DNA from: Rhodoblastus sp963710275
Lineage (GTDB): Bacteria; Pseudomonadota; Alphaproteobacteria; Rhizobiales; Beijerinckiaceae
Length of the DNA: 64,000 nt
NCBI GenBank assembly: GCA_963710275.1
Contig: CAVPZS010000002.1
Coordinates: forward strand, 186,001-250,000
Direction: 5' to 3'
Shown here: piece after piece, positions 15,313-25,080 of the stretch
How positions within the stretch are numbered: the first letter of the stretch is position 1
How the letters are laid out: every line of letters starts with the position of its first letter
Made by a program: the position numbers and the translations under genes
The notes under the pieces: generated by a model
What the model was told of the DNA's origin: nothing
What the model saw: the letters and a program-made list of their open reading frames with translations, nothing else
Databases searched by the model: none

Positions 15313-18300
15313 TCACGCCGCCGCGCGTTCGCGCACCATCTTGTCGACGCCCGGGAAATCCAGCTTGCCCGAGCCTAGCAGCGGCAGCTGTTCGGCCACG
15401 AGGAATTCCGCGGGCACAGCCAGTTCCGAAGCGCCCTTCGACTTGGCGTAGGCCAGGAATTCCGCGCGCGAGGCGTCCTTGTGCTGGGTGACCAGCACGA
15501 TGCGCTCGCCCTTGCGCGGATCGTCGGCGCGGGCGGCGGCGGAGAGCGCGCCCGGCCAGAGTTCGCTCGCCATCTGCTCCACCGCGGCCAGCGACACCAT
15601 TTCGCCGCCGACCTTGACGAACCGCTTGGCGCGTCCCTTGATCGCGATGAAGCCTTCGCGGTCGACCGTCACGATGTCGCCGGTGTCGTACCAGCCGTCA
15701 TCAGGCTTCTGCAGCACGCCGGGCGCGTCGGCCTTCATGTAGCCGACCATGACATTGGGGCCGCGCACATAGAGCCGGCCGCCCTCTTCCACCCCCGGCA
15801 TGGGCTCGATGCGATAGTCCATCCCCGGCATCAGCCGCCCGACCGTGCCGAACTTGTTGAACATCGGCGTGTTGATCGACAGCACCGGCGATGTCTCGGT
15901 CACGCCATAGCCTTCGAGGATGCGCAGGCCGAATTTCTCCGCATAGGTCTTGCGCGTCGCGTCCTTCACCGGCTCGGCGCCGGCGAGGACATAGCGCACC
16001 GAGCGGAAGTCATAGGCGTTGGCGACGCGGGCATAGCCGGTCAGGAACGTGTCGGTGCCGAAGAGGATGGTGGCGTTGGAGGCGTAGACCAGTTCCGGCA
16101 CCAGCTTGTAATGCAGCGGCGAGGGATAGAGGTAGACCGGCGCGCCGTAGATCAGCGGCAGGAAAAAGCCGGCGTTCAGGCCGAAGCAGTGAAACACCGG
16201 CAGCACGTTGAACACCTTGTCGGTGCGGCCGAAATCGATGCGCGCCGCCGCCTGCGCCGCATTGGCCAGCAGGTTGCGATTGGACAGCGCCACGCCCTTG
16301 GGCGTCCCTTCCGAGCCCGAGGTGAACAGGATCACCGCGGTGTCGTCGCCCTTGCGCGGCGCGACCGGCGTCTTGTAGTTCAAAAGCGCGCGCAGCTTGT
16401 CGAGCCCGGTGATCTGCGTCCTGATGTCCTCGAGATAGACCACGCGCACGCCGCCCGCGGCGATCGCATTCACGACCGCGTCGAGCTTGCCCTTCTCGAC
16501 GAAGACGCGCGAGGTCAGCATGGTCTTCACCTGCGCGCCCTTGCAGCCGGAGAGGATGCTCGCGGCGCCCGCGGTGAAATTGATCATGGCGGGGACGCGG
16601 CCGGCAGAGAGCACGCCGACAATCGTCGCCGCCGCGCCGTTGGAGTTCGGCAGCATGACGCCGACCGCCTCGCCGACTTGCGAGAGTTCAGCAATCTTGC
16701 CGCCGAGCGCGCGGGCGCCGATCAGCAGTTTCTTGTAGCTCAGGGCTCCGGTCAGCGGATCCTCGACCGCGATGCGGGAAAAACCGTGCTGGCGCCCCGC
16801 CGCGACAATGGCTTCGAACAGCGAGCCATCGGTGCGCGAGGTGCGGAAGATCAGGTCCGACATGATCTGGTAGAGGCCGGCGCCTGCGGCCATGCGCCTC
16901 TGCTTGCCTTTCAGCGCGTCGTCGACGACGAGCCTGGTCGGCGGCAGCACGGTGAGCGTGAATTTCGGGAACCAGCGGCGGCGCACCTGATCGCGGCCGA
17001 GACGGGAGAACATGGTCGCCTCCGGCCCCTGGATGCGGACGGGAACGACCATGGCGCCGGATTTCTCGGCGATCATCCCGGCGCCGTCATAGACCTTCAT
17101 CAGACTGCCGGTCATGGTCAGGCGCCCTTCCGGGAAGATCACGAGGGGATCGCCCGATTTCACCGCGTTGACCAGGGTGCGCGTCCCCAGCGGTTTTGTC
17201 GGATCCAGCGGAATGGCGCGGGCGAAGCGCAGCAACGGACGCACGAACCAGGCCTTGGCTATCGTGCTGTCAATGGCGAAGACCGGGTCGAACGGCAGCG
17301 CCGACAGGATCATCGCCGCGTCGAGGAAGCTGATGTGGTTGAGGGCGATGACCGGATTCTTGCCCGCGTCCTTCAGATTCTCCAGCCCCTTCACTTCCAG
17401 ACGATAAAAGGCGCGGAAGAAGATCGACAGGAAGTCGCGGAAGACGGATTCGACCACGGCCCGCAGGATCCAGACGGTGGAGACCAGGGCGAAGGCGGAG
17501 ACGCCGACAAAGACCTGCTGCACCGAAACGCCGTATCTTTGCGCCATGGCCACGATCACCGATCCGCCGGTCATGAACAGGGCGTTGAGGACGTTGACGG
17601 CGGCGATGACGCGCGAGCGATGATCGGAATCGGCGTAGTTCTGGATGGCGGCGAAGGACGGCACCACCATCAGGCCGCCGGCCATCGCGAGCAAAGCCAG
17701 ATCGACCAGGACGCGCACGGCGTGGGCTTGAGCGAAATAGGCGGCGGGCGCGAGGCCGGCCCCTTTGGTCGAAGGCATTCCCATCAGGCTGAGGCCGATG
17801 TCGGCGGCGACCAGGGCGATGATGAAGGCGCCGATGGCCGTCGGCAGCAGGACCACGCGGCCCGCCATCATGAAGGCGGCCACGCCCGAGCCCACCGCCA
17901 CGGAAATGGCGAAGACGGCGAGATGCAGGGTGACCACCGCTTCCGAACCGTGCAGCACGTGGGTCGCCAGCAGTCCGAGCAGGGACATGACGATGGCGCC
18001 GATCAGCCAGAAGATGCTGGTGACGACGCCAAGGCGCCACAGCCGCTGGTCGGCGTAAAGCTCCTTGAGCAGCTCCCAGGTGGAACTGGCGATGTTCCAG
18101 TCGATGCGCAGGTCCGGCGCGCCGGGTTGCGTGGCCGGGATGAACCAGGCCGCGGCGTAGCTCGCGGCCGCGAAGACCATCATGCCCCCGGCGGCAAGCC
18201 AGGAAATATCGTCGCCGCGCAAGGCCAGGCCGCCGGCGATGGTGCCCAGCAGTATGGCGAGGAAGGTCGCGCCCTCGATCAGCGCGTTGCCGGCGGGAAG

Positions 18301-18726
18301 CTCCTCGCGCCGCAAATGATCCGGGAGGATGCCGTATTTGACCGGGCCGAAGGCCGCGCCGAGCGCGCCGAACAGGAACAGGGCGAGGAACAGCACCGGC
18401 ATCGAGCCAAGGACGAAACCGGCCACGGCGACGCCCGCGGCGGCGATCTCTACCGCCTTCAGCCGCCGGGCGACCAGGCCCTTGTCGAATTTGTCGGCGA
18501 TCTCGCCGCCGATCGAGGACAGGAAAATATAAGGCGCCATCAGCACCGCGCCCGCCAGCGTCACCAGCGAGTCGCCCGAGTGTCCGCCATCGCCCGTTTC
18601 GAGGTGGACCCTGAACAGGATCAGCATGATCACCGCGTTCTTCAGGAAATTGTCGTTGAAGGCGGCAAAGAACTGACACCAGAACAAGGGCGCGAAACGT
18701 TTGGACAGAAGAAGCGATTGCGACAT
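15313..18726 (-). CDS. aas: Aas-type fusion: MFS lysophospholipid transporter, acyltransferase and acyl-ACP ligase
   Basis: About 1137 aa. Three parts are readable: an LplT-like MFS transporter (about residues 1-420), a PlsC-type 1-acylglycerol-phosphate acyltransferase (motifs NHISFLD and FPEGRLT), and an AMP-forming acyl-ACP/CoA ligase (about 640-1137) with P-loop-like FTSGSEGTPKG. The enzyme re-acylates lysophospholipids; the fused transporter would flip them inward first. The ATG at 18726 (MSQSLLLSKR) is chosen over one 28 codons upstream, on family start position, since neither has a strong RBS. Its 3' end faces the orphan membrane protein gene and a second copy of that end lies at 13269. 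Confidence 0.9.
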   Translation of the reverse strand: MSQSLLLSKRFAPLFWCQFFAAFNDNFLKNAVIMLILFRVHLETGDGGHSGDSLVTLAGAVLMAPYIFLSSIGGEIADKFDKGLVARRLKAVEIAAAGVAVAGFVLGSMPVLFLALFLFGALGAAFGPVKYGILPDHLRREELPAGNALIEGATFLAILLGTIAGGLALRGDDISWLAAGGMMVFAAASYAAAWFIPATQPGAPDLRIDWNIASSTWELLKELYADQRLWRLGVVTSIFWLIGAIVMSLLGLLATHVLHGSEAVVTLHLAVFAISVAVGSGVAAFMMAGRVVLLPTAIGAFIIALVAADIGLSLMGMPSTKGAGLAPAAYFAQAHAVRVLVDLALLAMAGGLMVVPSFAAIQNYADSDHRSRVIAAVNVLNALFMTGGSVIVAMAQRYGVSVQQVFVGVSAFALVSTVWILRAVVESVFRDFLSIFFRAFYRLEVKGLENLKDAGKNPVIALNHISFLDAAMILSALPFDPVFAIDSTIAKAWFVRPLLRFARAIPLDPTKPLGTRTLVNAVKSGDPLVIFPEGRLTMTGSLMKVYDGAGMIAEKSGAMVVPVRIQGPEATMFSRLGRDQVRRRWFPKFTLTVLPPTRLVVDDALKGKQRRMAAGAGLYQIMSDLIFRTSRTDGSLFEAIVAAGRQHGFSRIAVEDPLTGALSYKKLLIGARALGGKIAELSQVGEAVGVMLPNSNGAAATIVGVLSAGRVPAMINFTAGAASILSGCKGAQVKTMLTSRVFVEKGKLDAVVNAIAAGGVRVVYLEDIRTQITGLDKLRALLNYKTPVAPRKGDDTAVILFTSGSEGTPKGVALSNRNLLANAAQAAARIDFGRTDKVFNVLPVFHCFGLNAGFFLPLIYGAPVYLYPSPLHYKLVPELVYASNATILFGTDTFLTGYARVANAYDFRSVRYVLAGAEPVKDATRKTYAEKFGLRILEGYGVTETSPVLSINTPMFNKFGTVGRLMPGMDYRIEPMPGVEEGGRLYVRGPNVMVGYMKADAPGVLQKPDDGWYDTGDIVTVDREGFIAIKGRAKRFVKVGGEMVSLAAVEQMASELWPGALSAAARADDPRKGERIVLVTQHKDASRAEFLAYAKSKGASELAVPAEFLVAEQLPLLGSGKLDFPGVDKMVRERAAA

Positions 18727-18880
18727 GTCGGATGGTCCCGGAGGGTTCGTCCCACCTTTTCGGGCGGCGGGCGGGCGGAATTTGGGCGAAGCAATGGCGT
18801 TTGCGGACAACGCCCGCAGGGGAAACCAGACCAGGATAGCGAGGAAAGGTATTTATTTCCTTGCGGCAGGCGGCTTGCGC

Positions 18881-19642
18881 CTATCCCGCGGCGGCATCGT
18901 CGCAGAACACGATCAGCGCGCCCGAGGGGATCAGGCGCGCGGCCGGCAGCTCCTTGTCGCCTTCGCGCAAGCGCTCGAGGATGGCGCGCTTCTCGCGGCC
19001 GGCGACCAGGAAGGCGGTGTGGCGCGCGCTTTCGAGCGCCGGATAGGTCAGGGTGAGGCGCAACCCGCGTTTGGCGTCGCTCACCACCGCCACCCAATGC
19101 TCCCGCTCGTCCAGCGCGGGCGCGCCGGGAAACAGCGAGGCGGTGTGGCCGTCGCCGCCGAGGCCCAGCAAGACCACGTCGAACAGCGGACGCGCCGGGT
19201 CCAGGCGCTCGGCGCCATAAAACGCCTTGAGCTCGCGCTCATAGGCCGCCGCGGCGGCTTCCGCCTCCATTCCGGTGGTGGGCATGGCGTGGATATTGGT
19301 CTCCGGGACCGGCGCATGGGACAGCATGGCCTCGCGCGCCATGCGGAAATTGCTCTGGGGGTCGTCGGGGGGCACGAAACGCTCGTCGCCCCAGAAGAAA
19401 TGCATGCGCGCCCATGGAAGCCTGTCCAGATAAGGCGGCGCCGCCAGCAGCGCATAAAGGCTTTTCGGCGTGGCGCCGCCCGAAAGCGCGATGGCGAAGC
19501 GCCCCTCCTTCTCCGCGGCCAGCGCCGCCAGCCAGTCGGCGACGCGCCGCATGAGCGCTTGCGCGTCGGCGAGAACTTCGAATTCGGCGAATTCCGAGTT
19601 TTGCGAACTCATCACAGGTCCACTCATCAAAGATCCACTCAT
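18881..19642 (-). CDS. pgl: 6-phosphogluconolactonase
   Basis: About 253 aa from the first ATG. Hydrolyses 6-phosphogluconolactone, step two of the oxidative pentose phosphate pathway. Family signatures: ALSGGATPKSLY near the N-terminus, FFWGDERFVPPDDPQSNF in the middle and LGLGGDGHTASLFPG. Three in-frame ATG codons (19642, 19627, 19612) each lie in a TGATGAG context created by a 15-bp tandem repeat; the first overlaps the zwf stop. The conserved part starts after all three, so the true start is ambiguous. GAGTGGA sequences 6 nt before the second and third ATG favour those as ribosome sites. Confidence 0.93.
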   Translation of the reverse strand: MSGSLMSGPVMSSQNSEFAEFEVLADAQALMRRVADWLAALAAEKEGRFAIALSGGATPKSLYALLAAPPYLDRLPWARMHFFWGDERFVPPDDPQSNFRMAREAMLSHAPVPETNIHAMPTTGMEAEAAAAAYERELKAFYGAERLDPARPLFDVVLLGLGGDGHTASLFPGAPALDEREHWVAVVSDAKRGLRLTLTYPALESARHTAFLVAGREKRAILERLREGDKELPAARLIPSGALIVFCDDAAAG

Positions 19643-19650
19643 CAAAGATC
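19606..19650. repeat. 15-bp tandem repeat at the zwf/pgl junction
   Basis: Two exact copies of CACTCATCAAAGATC (19621-19635, 19636-19650) and a third with three mismatches (19606-19620). Read on the minus strand each unit gives TGATGAG, a stop-start overlap, followed by GAGTGGA. The duplication therefore multiplies the translational restart signal in front of pgl. Confidence 0.85.
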
Positions 19651-21162
19651 TTGGGAATCGTCGTTGATCGAGCGCCAGCGCCGCCCGTCGCGCGTCAGCA
19701 GCGCCTCGGCCTCATAGGGTCCGACGCCGCCGGCCGGATAGATCGGCAATTTCCTGGCTTCCTCCTCGGCCCAGAGGTCGAGCAGCGGCTGCACCACGCG
19801 CCATCCGTCCTCGATGCTGTCGGCGCGCTGGAACAGCGAGGCGTCGCCGACCATGCAATCATAGAGCAGCGTCTCGTAGCCGGTGCTCGAGGCCACGTTG
19901 AAATAATCCTGGTAGTTGAACTTCATCTCGACGCCGCCGATGCGCACGCTGGGGCCGGGAACCTTGGCGCCGAAGCGCAGGCTCGCGCCCTCGTCGGGCT
20001 GGATGTGCAGGATCAGGTCATTGGGCGTCAGGCGGTCGACCGGGGTGTCGCGAAACAGGGCGAGAGGCGCCTGCTTGAACTGGATGACGATCTCGGTCCG
20101 CTTCCGCGCCAGCGCCTTGCCGGTGCGAACGTAGAAGGGCACGCCGGCCCAGCGCCAGTTGTCGACCTGCAGCTTCATCGCGACATAGGTTTCGGTGACG
20201 GAATTGGGGGCGACATTGTCCTCCTGGCGATAGGGACGCATCACCTTGCCGTCGATGACGCCGACGCCATATTGCGCGCGCACCGCGTCGGTTCGCGCCT
20301 GTTCGTGCGAGAAGGGACGCACCGCGTCGAGCACCTTGGTCTTTTCCGAGCGCAGCGATTCCGGGGAAAAGCAGCTCGGCGGCTCCATTGCGGTGAGGGT
20401 GAGGAGCTGGAACAGATGGTTCGGCGCCATGTCGCGCAGGGCGCCGGTGGCGTCGTAGAACTTGCCGCGGCTCTCGACGCCCACCGTCTCGGCGACGGTG
20501 ATCTGGACATGATCGATGTGGTCGCGATTCCACAGCGGTTCGAACAGGCCGTTGGCGAAGCGCAGCACCATGATGTTCTGCACCGTCTCCTTGCCGAGAT
20601 AATGGTCGATGCGATAGATCTGGCCCTCGTCGGCGACCGAGAGCAGCGTCTGGTTCAGCGCCTGCGCCGAGGCCAGGTCGTTGCCGAACGGCTTTTCGAT
20701 GATGATGCGCCGCCAGTTGCCATCGGTTTCCTTCAACAGTCCCGCCTTGCCGAGCTGCGAAGCCACGGGAGCGAAGGCGGAGGGCGGCGTCGCGAGATAG
20801 AACAGGCAATTGCCGCCGGTCCCCTGGGTCTTGCCCAGTTCCGCCAGCCGCCGCGCCAGGGTGGAATAAAGCTCGGGATCGTCGAAGGCGCCGCGCAGAT
20901 AGAACATGCGCTCCGTCAGCCATTTCACATCTTCTTCGGCCTGCGCATGGGCGAACTTGCGCAAGGCGTCGCCGATGGACTCGCGAAAACCTTCGTCGCT
21001 TTCCTCGCGGCGCGCGACGCCGAGCAGGGCGAAATTTTCCGGCAGCAGCATGCCGCGCCGCAGGTTGTAGAGCGCCGGCGCCAGCAGGCGGCCGGTGAGG
21101 TCGCCGGAGGCGCCGAAGACGACCAAATTGCAGGACGGCGGCGGTTCGGCCTGGGGCTTCAT
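19642..21162 (-). CDS. zwf: Glucose-6-phosphate 1-dehydrogenase
   Basis: 506 aa. Oxidises glucose 6-phosphate to 6-phosphogluconolactone with NAD(P)+. Nucleotide-binding motif FGASGDLTGR at about 16-25, substrate motif YRIDHYLGKE with the catalytic histidine, IIEKPFGND, and a full-length C-terminal half ending with the GPYEAEALL region. ATG at 21162. It is followed directly by pgl with overlapping stop/start. A 196-bp gap to the divergent GH15 gene should hold its promoter. Confidence 0.96.
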   Translation of the reverse strand: MKPQAEPPPSCNLVVFGASGDLTGRLLAPALYNLRRGMLLPENFALLGVARREESDEGFRESIGDALRKFAHAQAEEDVKWLTERMFYLRGAFDDPELYSTLARRLAELGKTQGTGGNCLFYLATPPSAFAPVASQLGKAGLLKETDGNWRRIIIEKPFGNDLASAQALNQTLLSVADEGQIYRIDHYLGKETVQNIMVLRFANGLFEPLWNRDHIDHVQITVAETVGVESRGKFYDATGALRDMAPNHLFQLLTLTAMEPPSCFSPESLRSEKTKVLDAVRPFSHEQARTDAVRAQYGVGVIDGKVMRPYRQEDNVAPNSVTETYVAMKLQVDNWRWAGVPFYVRTGKALARKRTEIVIQFKQAPLALFRDTPVDRLTPNDLILHIQPDEGASLRFGAKVPGPSVRIGGVEMKFNYQDYFNVASSTGYETLLYDCMVGDASLFQRADSIEDGWRVVQPLLDLWAEEEARKLPIYPAGGVGPYEAEALLTRDGRRWRSINDDSQDL

Positions 21163-21358
21163 GGAAAACCTCCTCGGGGGAAAAACGCCATGGGAGAAAA
21201 ACGCCCATGCCTGCGTAAACGCCGCGCCGGCCGGTTTGGCTCCGGCGCGTCCTCGCGAAAAACGACACGGAACTTTTGCCGCGGCTGCGACGTCACCTTG
21301 CCGTCGTCACGATCAAACGCGCGCGCAGGAAGAGGCGGATGTCGAGCAGAGGGGGCCC

Positions 21359-23191
21359 ATGACCCGCCGGATCGAAGACTATGCCGCGATCGGCAATTGC
21401 GAGACCATGGCGCTGGTCGGGATCGACGGCTCCATCGACTGGATGTGCCTGCCGCGCTTCGACAGTCCCGCCTGCTTCGCCGCGCTGCTCGGCGACGAGC
21501 GCAACGGGCGATGGCTGATCGCCCCCGTCGGCGCCGCCCGCTCCACTCGTCGCTATCGCGGCGATACGCTGATCCTGGAAACCATTTTCGAGACCGAGAA
21601 AGGCAGCGTCCGCGTCGTCGACTTCATGCACCGGCGCGACCGCCACGCCGACCTGATCCGCATCGTCTGCGGCGTCAGCGGCGTCGTGGCCATGGAAACC
21701 GAGCTCGTCGTGCGTTTCGACTATGGCGCCGCGACGCCCTGGGTGACGCGCATGAAGGACGGACGGCTGGATCTCACCGCCGGGCCGGACCGGCTGTCGC
21801 TCGACACGACGGTGGAGCTGCGCGGCGAGGATTTTCGCACCATCGGCGAATTCGAGGTCCGGGAAGGCCAGGAGATCGGCTTCGTGCTGAGCTGGAGCCG
21901 GTCCTTCCGCACCCGGCCCGAGCCGCTTGCGGCCTCGGCGGCGCTGCACCGAGTTCGAAGCGTTCTGGACCGGCTGGGCGTCGAAGTTCAAGCCGGCGGG
22001 CGAGTGGTCGGACGCGGTGCTGCGCTCGCTGCTGACGCTGAAGGCGCTGACCCATTGGGAGACCGGCGGCGTCGTCGCCGCAGCGACGACATCGCTGCCC
22101 GAGAGCCTCGGCGGATCGCGCAACTGGGACTACCGCTACTGCTGGCTGCGCGACGCCGCCTTCACGCTCTACGCCCTGATGGAATCGGGCTTTCTCGCCG
22201 AGGCCGGCGAATGGCGCGCCTGGCTGCTGCGCGCCGCCGCCGGCAGCCCTGACGACCTGCAGATCATGTATGGGGTCGCCGGGGAGCGGCGCCTGCCCGA
22301 ATATGCTGGCGACCTGGCTGCCCGGCTATGAAGGCTCGTCGCCAGTGCGCATCGGCAACGCTGCGGTCGACCAGTTGCAGCTCGACGTCTACGGCGAGGT
22401 CGTCGACACCTTCTATGTCGGACGCAAGGCCGGACTTGCGGCCGTGGACCAGGGCTGGGCGCTGGGAAAGGCGGTGGTCGACCCATCTCGAAACCATCTG
22501 GCGCGAGCCGGACAACGGCATCTGGGAAGTGCGCGGCGGCTTGAAGCATTTCACCCATTCCAAGGTGATGGCCTGGGTCGCCTTCGACCGCGCGGTGCGC
22601 ACGGTGGAGGAATTGGGCCTGGATGCGCCGCTGGAGCGCTGGCGCGCCGTCCGCGACCAGATCCACGACGAGGTCTGCCGCGAAGGCTATGACGCAAGGC
22701 GCAATTGCTTCGTGCAATCCTATGGCTCGAAGGCGCTCGACGCCAGCCTGCTGCAAATTCCGCTGGTCGGCTTCCTGCCGCCCGACGATCCGCGGGTGCG
22801 CGGCACGCTCGCCGAGATCGAGCGCTGCCTTTTGAGCGACGGCTTCGTGCTGCGCTATGACACCGAGGAGGGCGTCGACGGCCTGCCGCCGCACGAGGGC
22901 GCCTTCCTCGCCTGCAGCTTCTGGCTGGTCGACAATTACGTGATGCAGGGCCGCACCGACGACGCGCGCGAATTGTTCGTCCGGCTGCTGGCGCTGCGCA
23001 ACGACGTCGGACTGCTGGCGGAGGAATATGACGTCGCCGCGGGCAGGCAGGTCGGCAATTTTCCGCAGGCCTTTTCGCATCTCGCTTTGGTCAACAGCGC
23101 GCGCAACCTCGCCACCGCGCTGGGCCCGGCGCAGAAACGCTCCAAAAGCGGCGAGAAGGAGCTGAGTTTCAAGCCGCCGCCCGCAGGATGA
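21359..23191 (+). pseudogene. GH15 glucoamylase/trehalase-like protein with three frameshifts
   Basis: The parts together match the GH15 family of about 600 aa: MTRRIEDYAAIGNCETMALV at the start, GSRNWDYRYCWLRDA in the catalytic barrel, GSPDDLQIMYGVAGERRL, WLPGYEGSSPVRIGNAA, HLETIWREPDNGIWEVRGG and FLACSFWLVDNYVMQG. Frame changes of +1 occur near 21945, 22303 and 22484; subtracting three bases gives exactly 610 codons. The conserved blocks between lesions are undamaged, so the gene is either newly broken or misread. Starts divergently from zwf behind GAGGGGG. The 3' end overlaps the convergent phosphatase gene by 23 bp. Would hydrolyse alpha-glucosides such as trehalose or glycogen fragments. 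Confidence 0.85.
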
Positions 23192-24002
23192 AACGCCGCA
23201 CGGCCCGCGCGAAACCTTCGCTTGCATTGCTCTCTGTCACGGCCTTCGCCTGCGCCTTGACCTCGTCGCTGGCGTTGCCCATGGCGATGGACAAGCCGCT
23301 CTTGCGAAACATCGGAACGTCGGTCGGCATGTCGCCGATGGAGGCGATCTCCTCGGGCTGCAGGCGCAACAGCCGGGACAGCGTCGCGACCACCTCGCCC
23401 TTGTTGGCCTGGGCGCTGGTCACGTCGAGATAATAGGGTTGCGAGCGGGCGGCGCTCGCCTTGCCGTCGAGCGCCGCCTGCGCCTTGCGCTCGCAGGCGG
23501 CGACCCGGTCATGATCGTCGGAAAAGCCGGTGATCTTCACCAGGCGCTCCAGCAGCTCCCCGCCGAACTCGGGCGCGATGATCGGCTCGAATTGCACCGT
23601 CGCCGCCTCCTTGTCGACATGCGGCCCGTTCCTGTCGCTGACGAACCATTCGGTCTCGGTATAGACCCAGGGATAAAGCCCCTCCTCGCGCATCAAGGCG
23701 AGGGTTTGCGCCGCCGAGGCGGCGTCGAGCTTCCGGCTCTCGATCACCGTCAGATCGGGCCTGACAAAGACGCCGCCGTTGAAGCCGGCGATGGGACATG
23801 ACAGGGACAGCGGCCCGACCAGCATGGCCATGCCGCGCGGCGGCCGGCCGCTGGTGACGGCCATGGCGATGCCCGCCTCATGCAGCGCCCGCGCCGCCGC
23901 GATGCTCTCGTCGGTGAGCTTTTTCTCGGGGGTGATCAAGGTGCCGTCGACGTCGGCCAGCAGCAGGCGGATGGACTCGGCTGCTTGGCGCGTCTTCCTC
24001 AT
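23169..24002 (-). CDS. Cof-type HAD phosphatase
   Basis: 277 aa. HAD motif I is LLLADVDGTL, motif II lies in AMAVTSGRPPRG, the lysine of motif III in the QANKGEVVATL region, and motif IV is IGDMPTDVPMF. The cap region between is of the C2 type used by Cof/YbiV sugar phosphatases. A sugar-phosphate substrate is likely from the neighbouring pentose phosphate genes but cannot be named. ATG at 24002, 31 nt after gnd on the same strand, so it probably belongs to that operon. Confidence 0.85.
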   Translation of the reverse strand: MRKTRQAAESIRLLLADVDGTLITPEKKLTDESIAAARALHEAGIAMAVTSGRPPRGMAMLVGPLSLSCPIAGFNGGVFVRPDLTVIESRKLDAASAAQTLALMREEGLYPWVYTETEWFVSDRNGPHVDKEAATVQFEPIIAPEFGGELLERLVKITGFSDDHDRVAACERKAQAALDGKASAARSQPYYLDVTSAQANKGEVVATLSRLLRLQPEEIASIGDMPTDVPMFRKSGLSIAMGNASDEVKAQAKAVTESNASEGFARAVRRFILRAAA

Positions 24003-24033
24003 GCGAACCCGCGAGCGCCCTGGTGGCCATGGT

Positions 24034-25056
24034 CTACTCCGAGCCTGTCTTTTGCGGTTTGCGCTGGGGGTCGATGGCTTCCTGTCCCTCGACATGGCCG
24101 CCGAAGCCGAAGCGCATCGCCGAAAGCATTTTCTCGGCGAACGTATGCTCCTGGCGCGAGCGGAAGCGCGCGTAAAGCGCCGCCGAGAGCACGTCGGCCG
24201 GCACGGCCTCCTCGATCGCCGCTTCGATGGTCCAGCGCCCCTCGCCGGAATCCTGGACATAGCCGGAATATTTTTCGAGTCCGCCGTCTTTCGCGAGGGC
24301 GGCGGCGGCAAGGTCGAGCAGCCAGGACGACACCACGCTGCCGCGCCGCCAGACCTCGGCGATATCGGGCATGTTCAGCGTGAACCGCTGGTCTTCGGGC
24401 AGGTCCTGGCTGTCCTTGTTGCGCAGGATGTCGAACCCTTCGGCGAACGCCTGCATCATGCCGTATTCGATGCCGTTATGGACCATCTTGACGAAATGGC
24501 CCGCGCCGCTCGGCCCGGCGTGGATATAGCCCTGTTCAGCGCGCGCATCATGTTTTTCACGGCCGGGCGTGCGCGGGATGTCGCCGACGCCGGGCGCCAG
24601 CGCGGAAAAGATCGGATCGAGATGGCCGACCGCCTCCTTGTCGCCGCCGATCATCAGGCAATAGCCGCGCTCGAAGCCCCAGATGCCGCCGGAGGTGCCG
24701 CAATCGACATAACGGACGCCTTTCGCGGCCAGCATTTTGGCGCGGCGGATGTCGTCCTTGTAGTATGAATTGCCGCCGTCGATGACGATGTCGCCGCGCG
24801 CCAGCAACTCGCCGAGCTTTGCCACCGTGTCCTCGGTGATGCGCCCCGCGGGCAGCATCACCCAGACCGCGCGCGGGCCGGGCGCCAGCGACTTGACCAT
24901 CGCCGCCAGCGAGTCCGCGTCCTGGGCGCCCGCCTTGGCGAGTTCCGCCCGCGGCGCCGGATTGGCGTCGAACACCACGCATTCGTGCCCCGCCTTCATC
25001 AGGCGCCTGGCGATATTGCCGCCCATGCGGCCCAATCCGATCACGCCGATCTTCAT
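24034..25056 (-). CDS. gnd: 6-phosphogluconate dehydrogenase, short (GntZ/YqeC) type
   Basis: 340 aa, matching the decarboxylating short form rather than the 470-aa classical enzyme. NAD(P)-binding GLGRMGGNIARRL at residues 7-19, IDGGNSYYKDD, CGTSGGIWGFERGYCLMIGG, and the catalytic lysine motif GAGHFVKMVHNGIEYGMMQ. Converts 6-phosphogluconate to ribulose 5-phosphate. Intact, unlike several neighbours. It lies 24 nt after the tal-pgi gene and before the HAD phosphatase in one minus-strand run. Confidence 0.95.
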   Translation of the reverse strand: MKIGVIGLGRMGGNIARRLMKAGHECVVFDANPAPRAELAKAGAQDADSLAAMVKSLAPGPRAVWVMLPAGRITEDTVAKLGELLARGDIVIDGGNSYYKDDIRRAKMLAAKGVRYVDCGTSGGIWGFERGYCLMIGGDKEAVGHLDPIFSALAPGVGDIPRTPGREKHDARAEQGYIHAGPSGAGHFVKMVHNGIEYGMMQAFAEGFDILRNKDSQDLPEDQRFTLNMPDIAEVWRRGSVVSSWLLDLAAAALAKDGGLEKYSGYVQDSGEGRWTIEAAIEEAVPADVLSAALYARFRSRQEHTFAEKMLSAMRFGFGGHVEGQEAIDPQRKPQKTGSE

Positions 25057-25080
25057 GTTCGGTACCCCGCCAGTTCGCGC

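Noticed and set aside
15481..19056. A 1191-codon open frame antisense to aas and pgl
   Set aside because: It is the usual GC-rich shadow: Arg/Gly/His/Gln-rich, no domain, and opposite a gene with clear motifs.
21945..22484. Programmed frameshifting in the GH15 gene
   Set aside because: Three separate +1 changes with no shared slippery sequence or following structure, and similar changes in unrelated neighbours.
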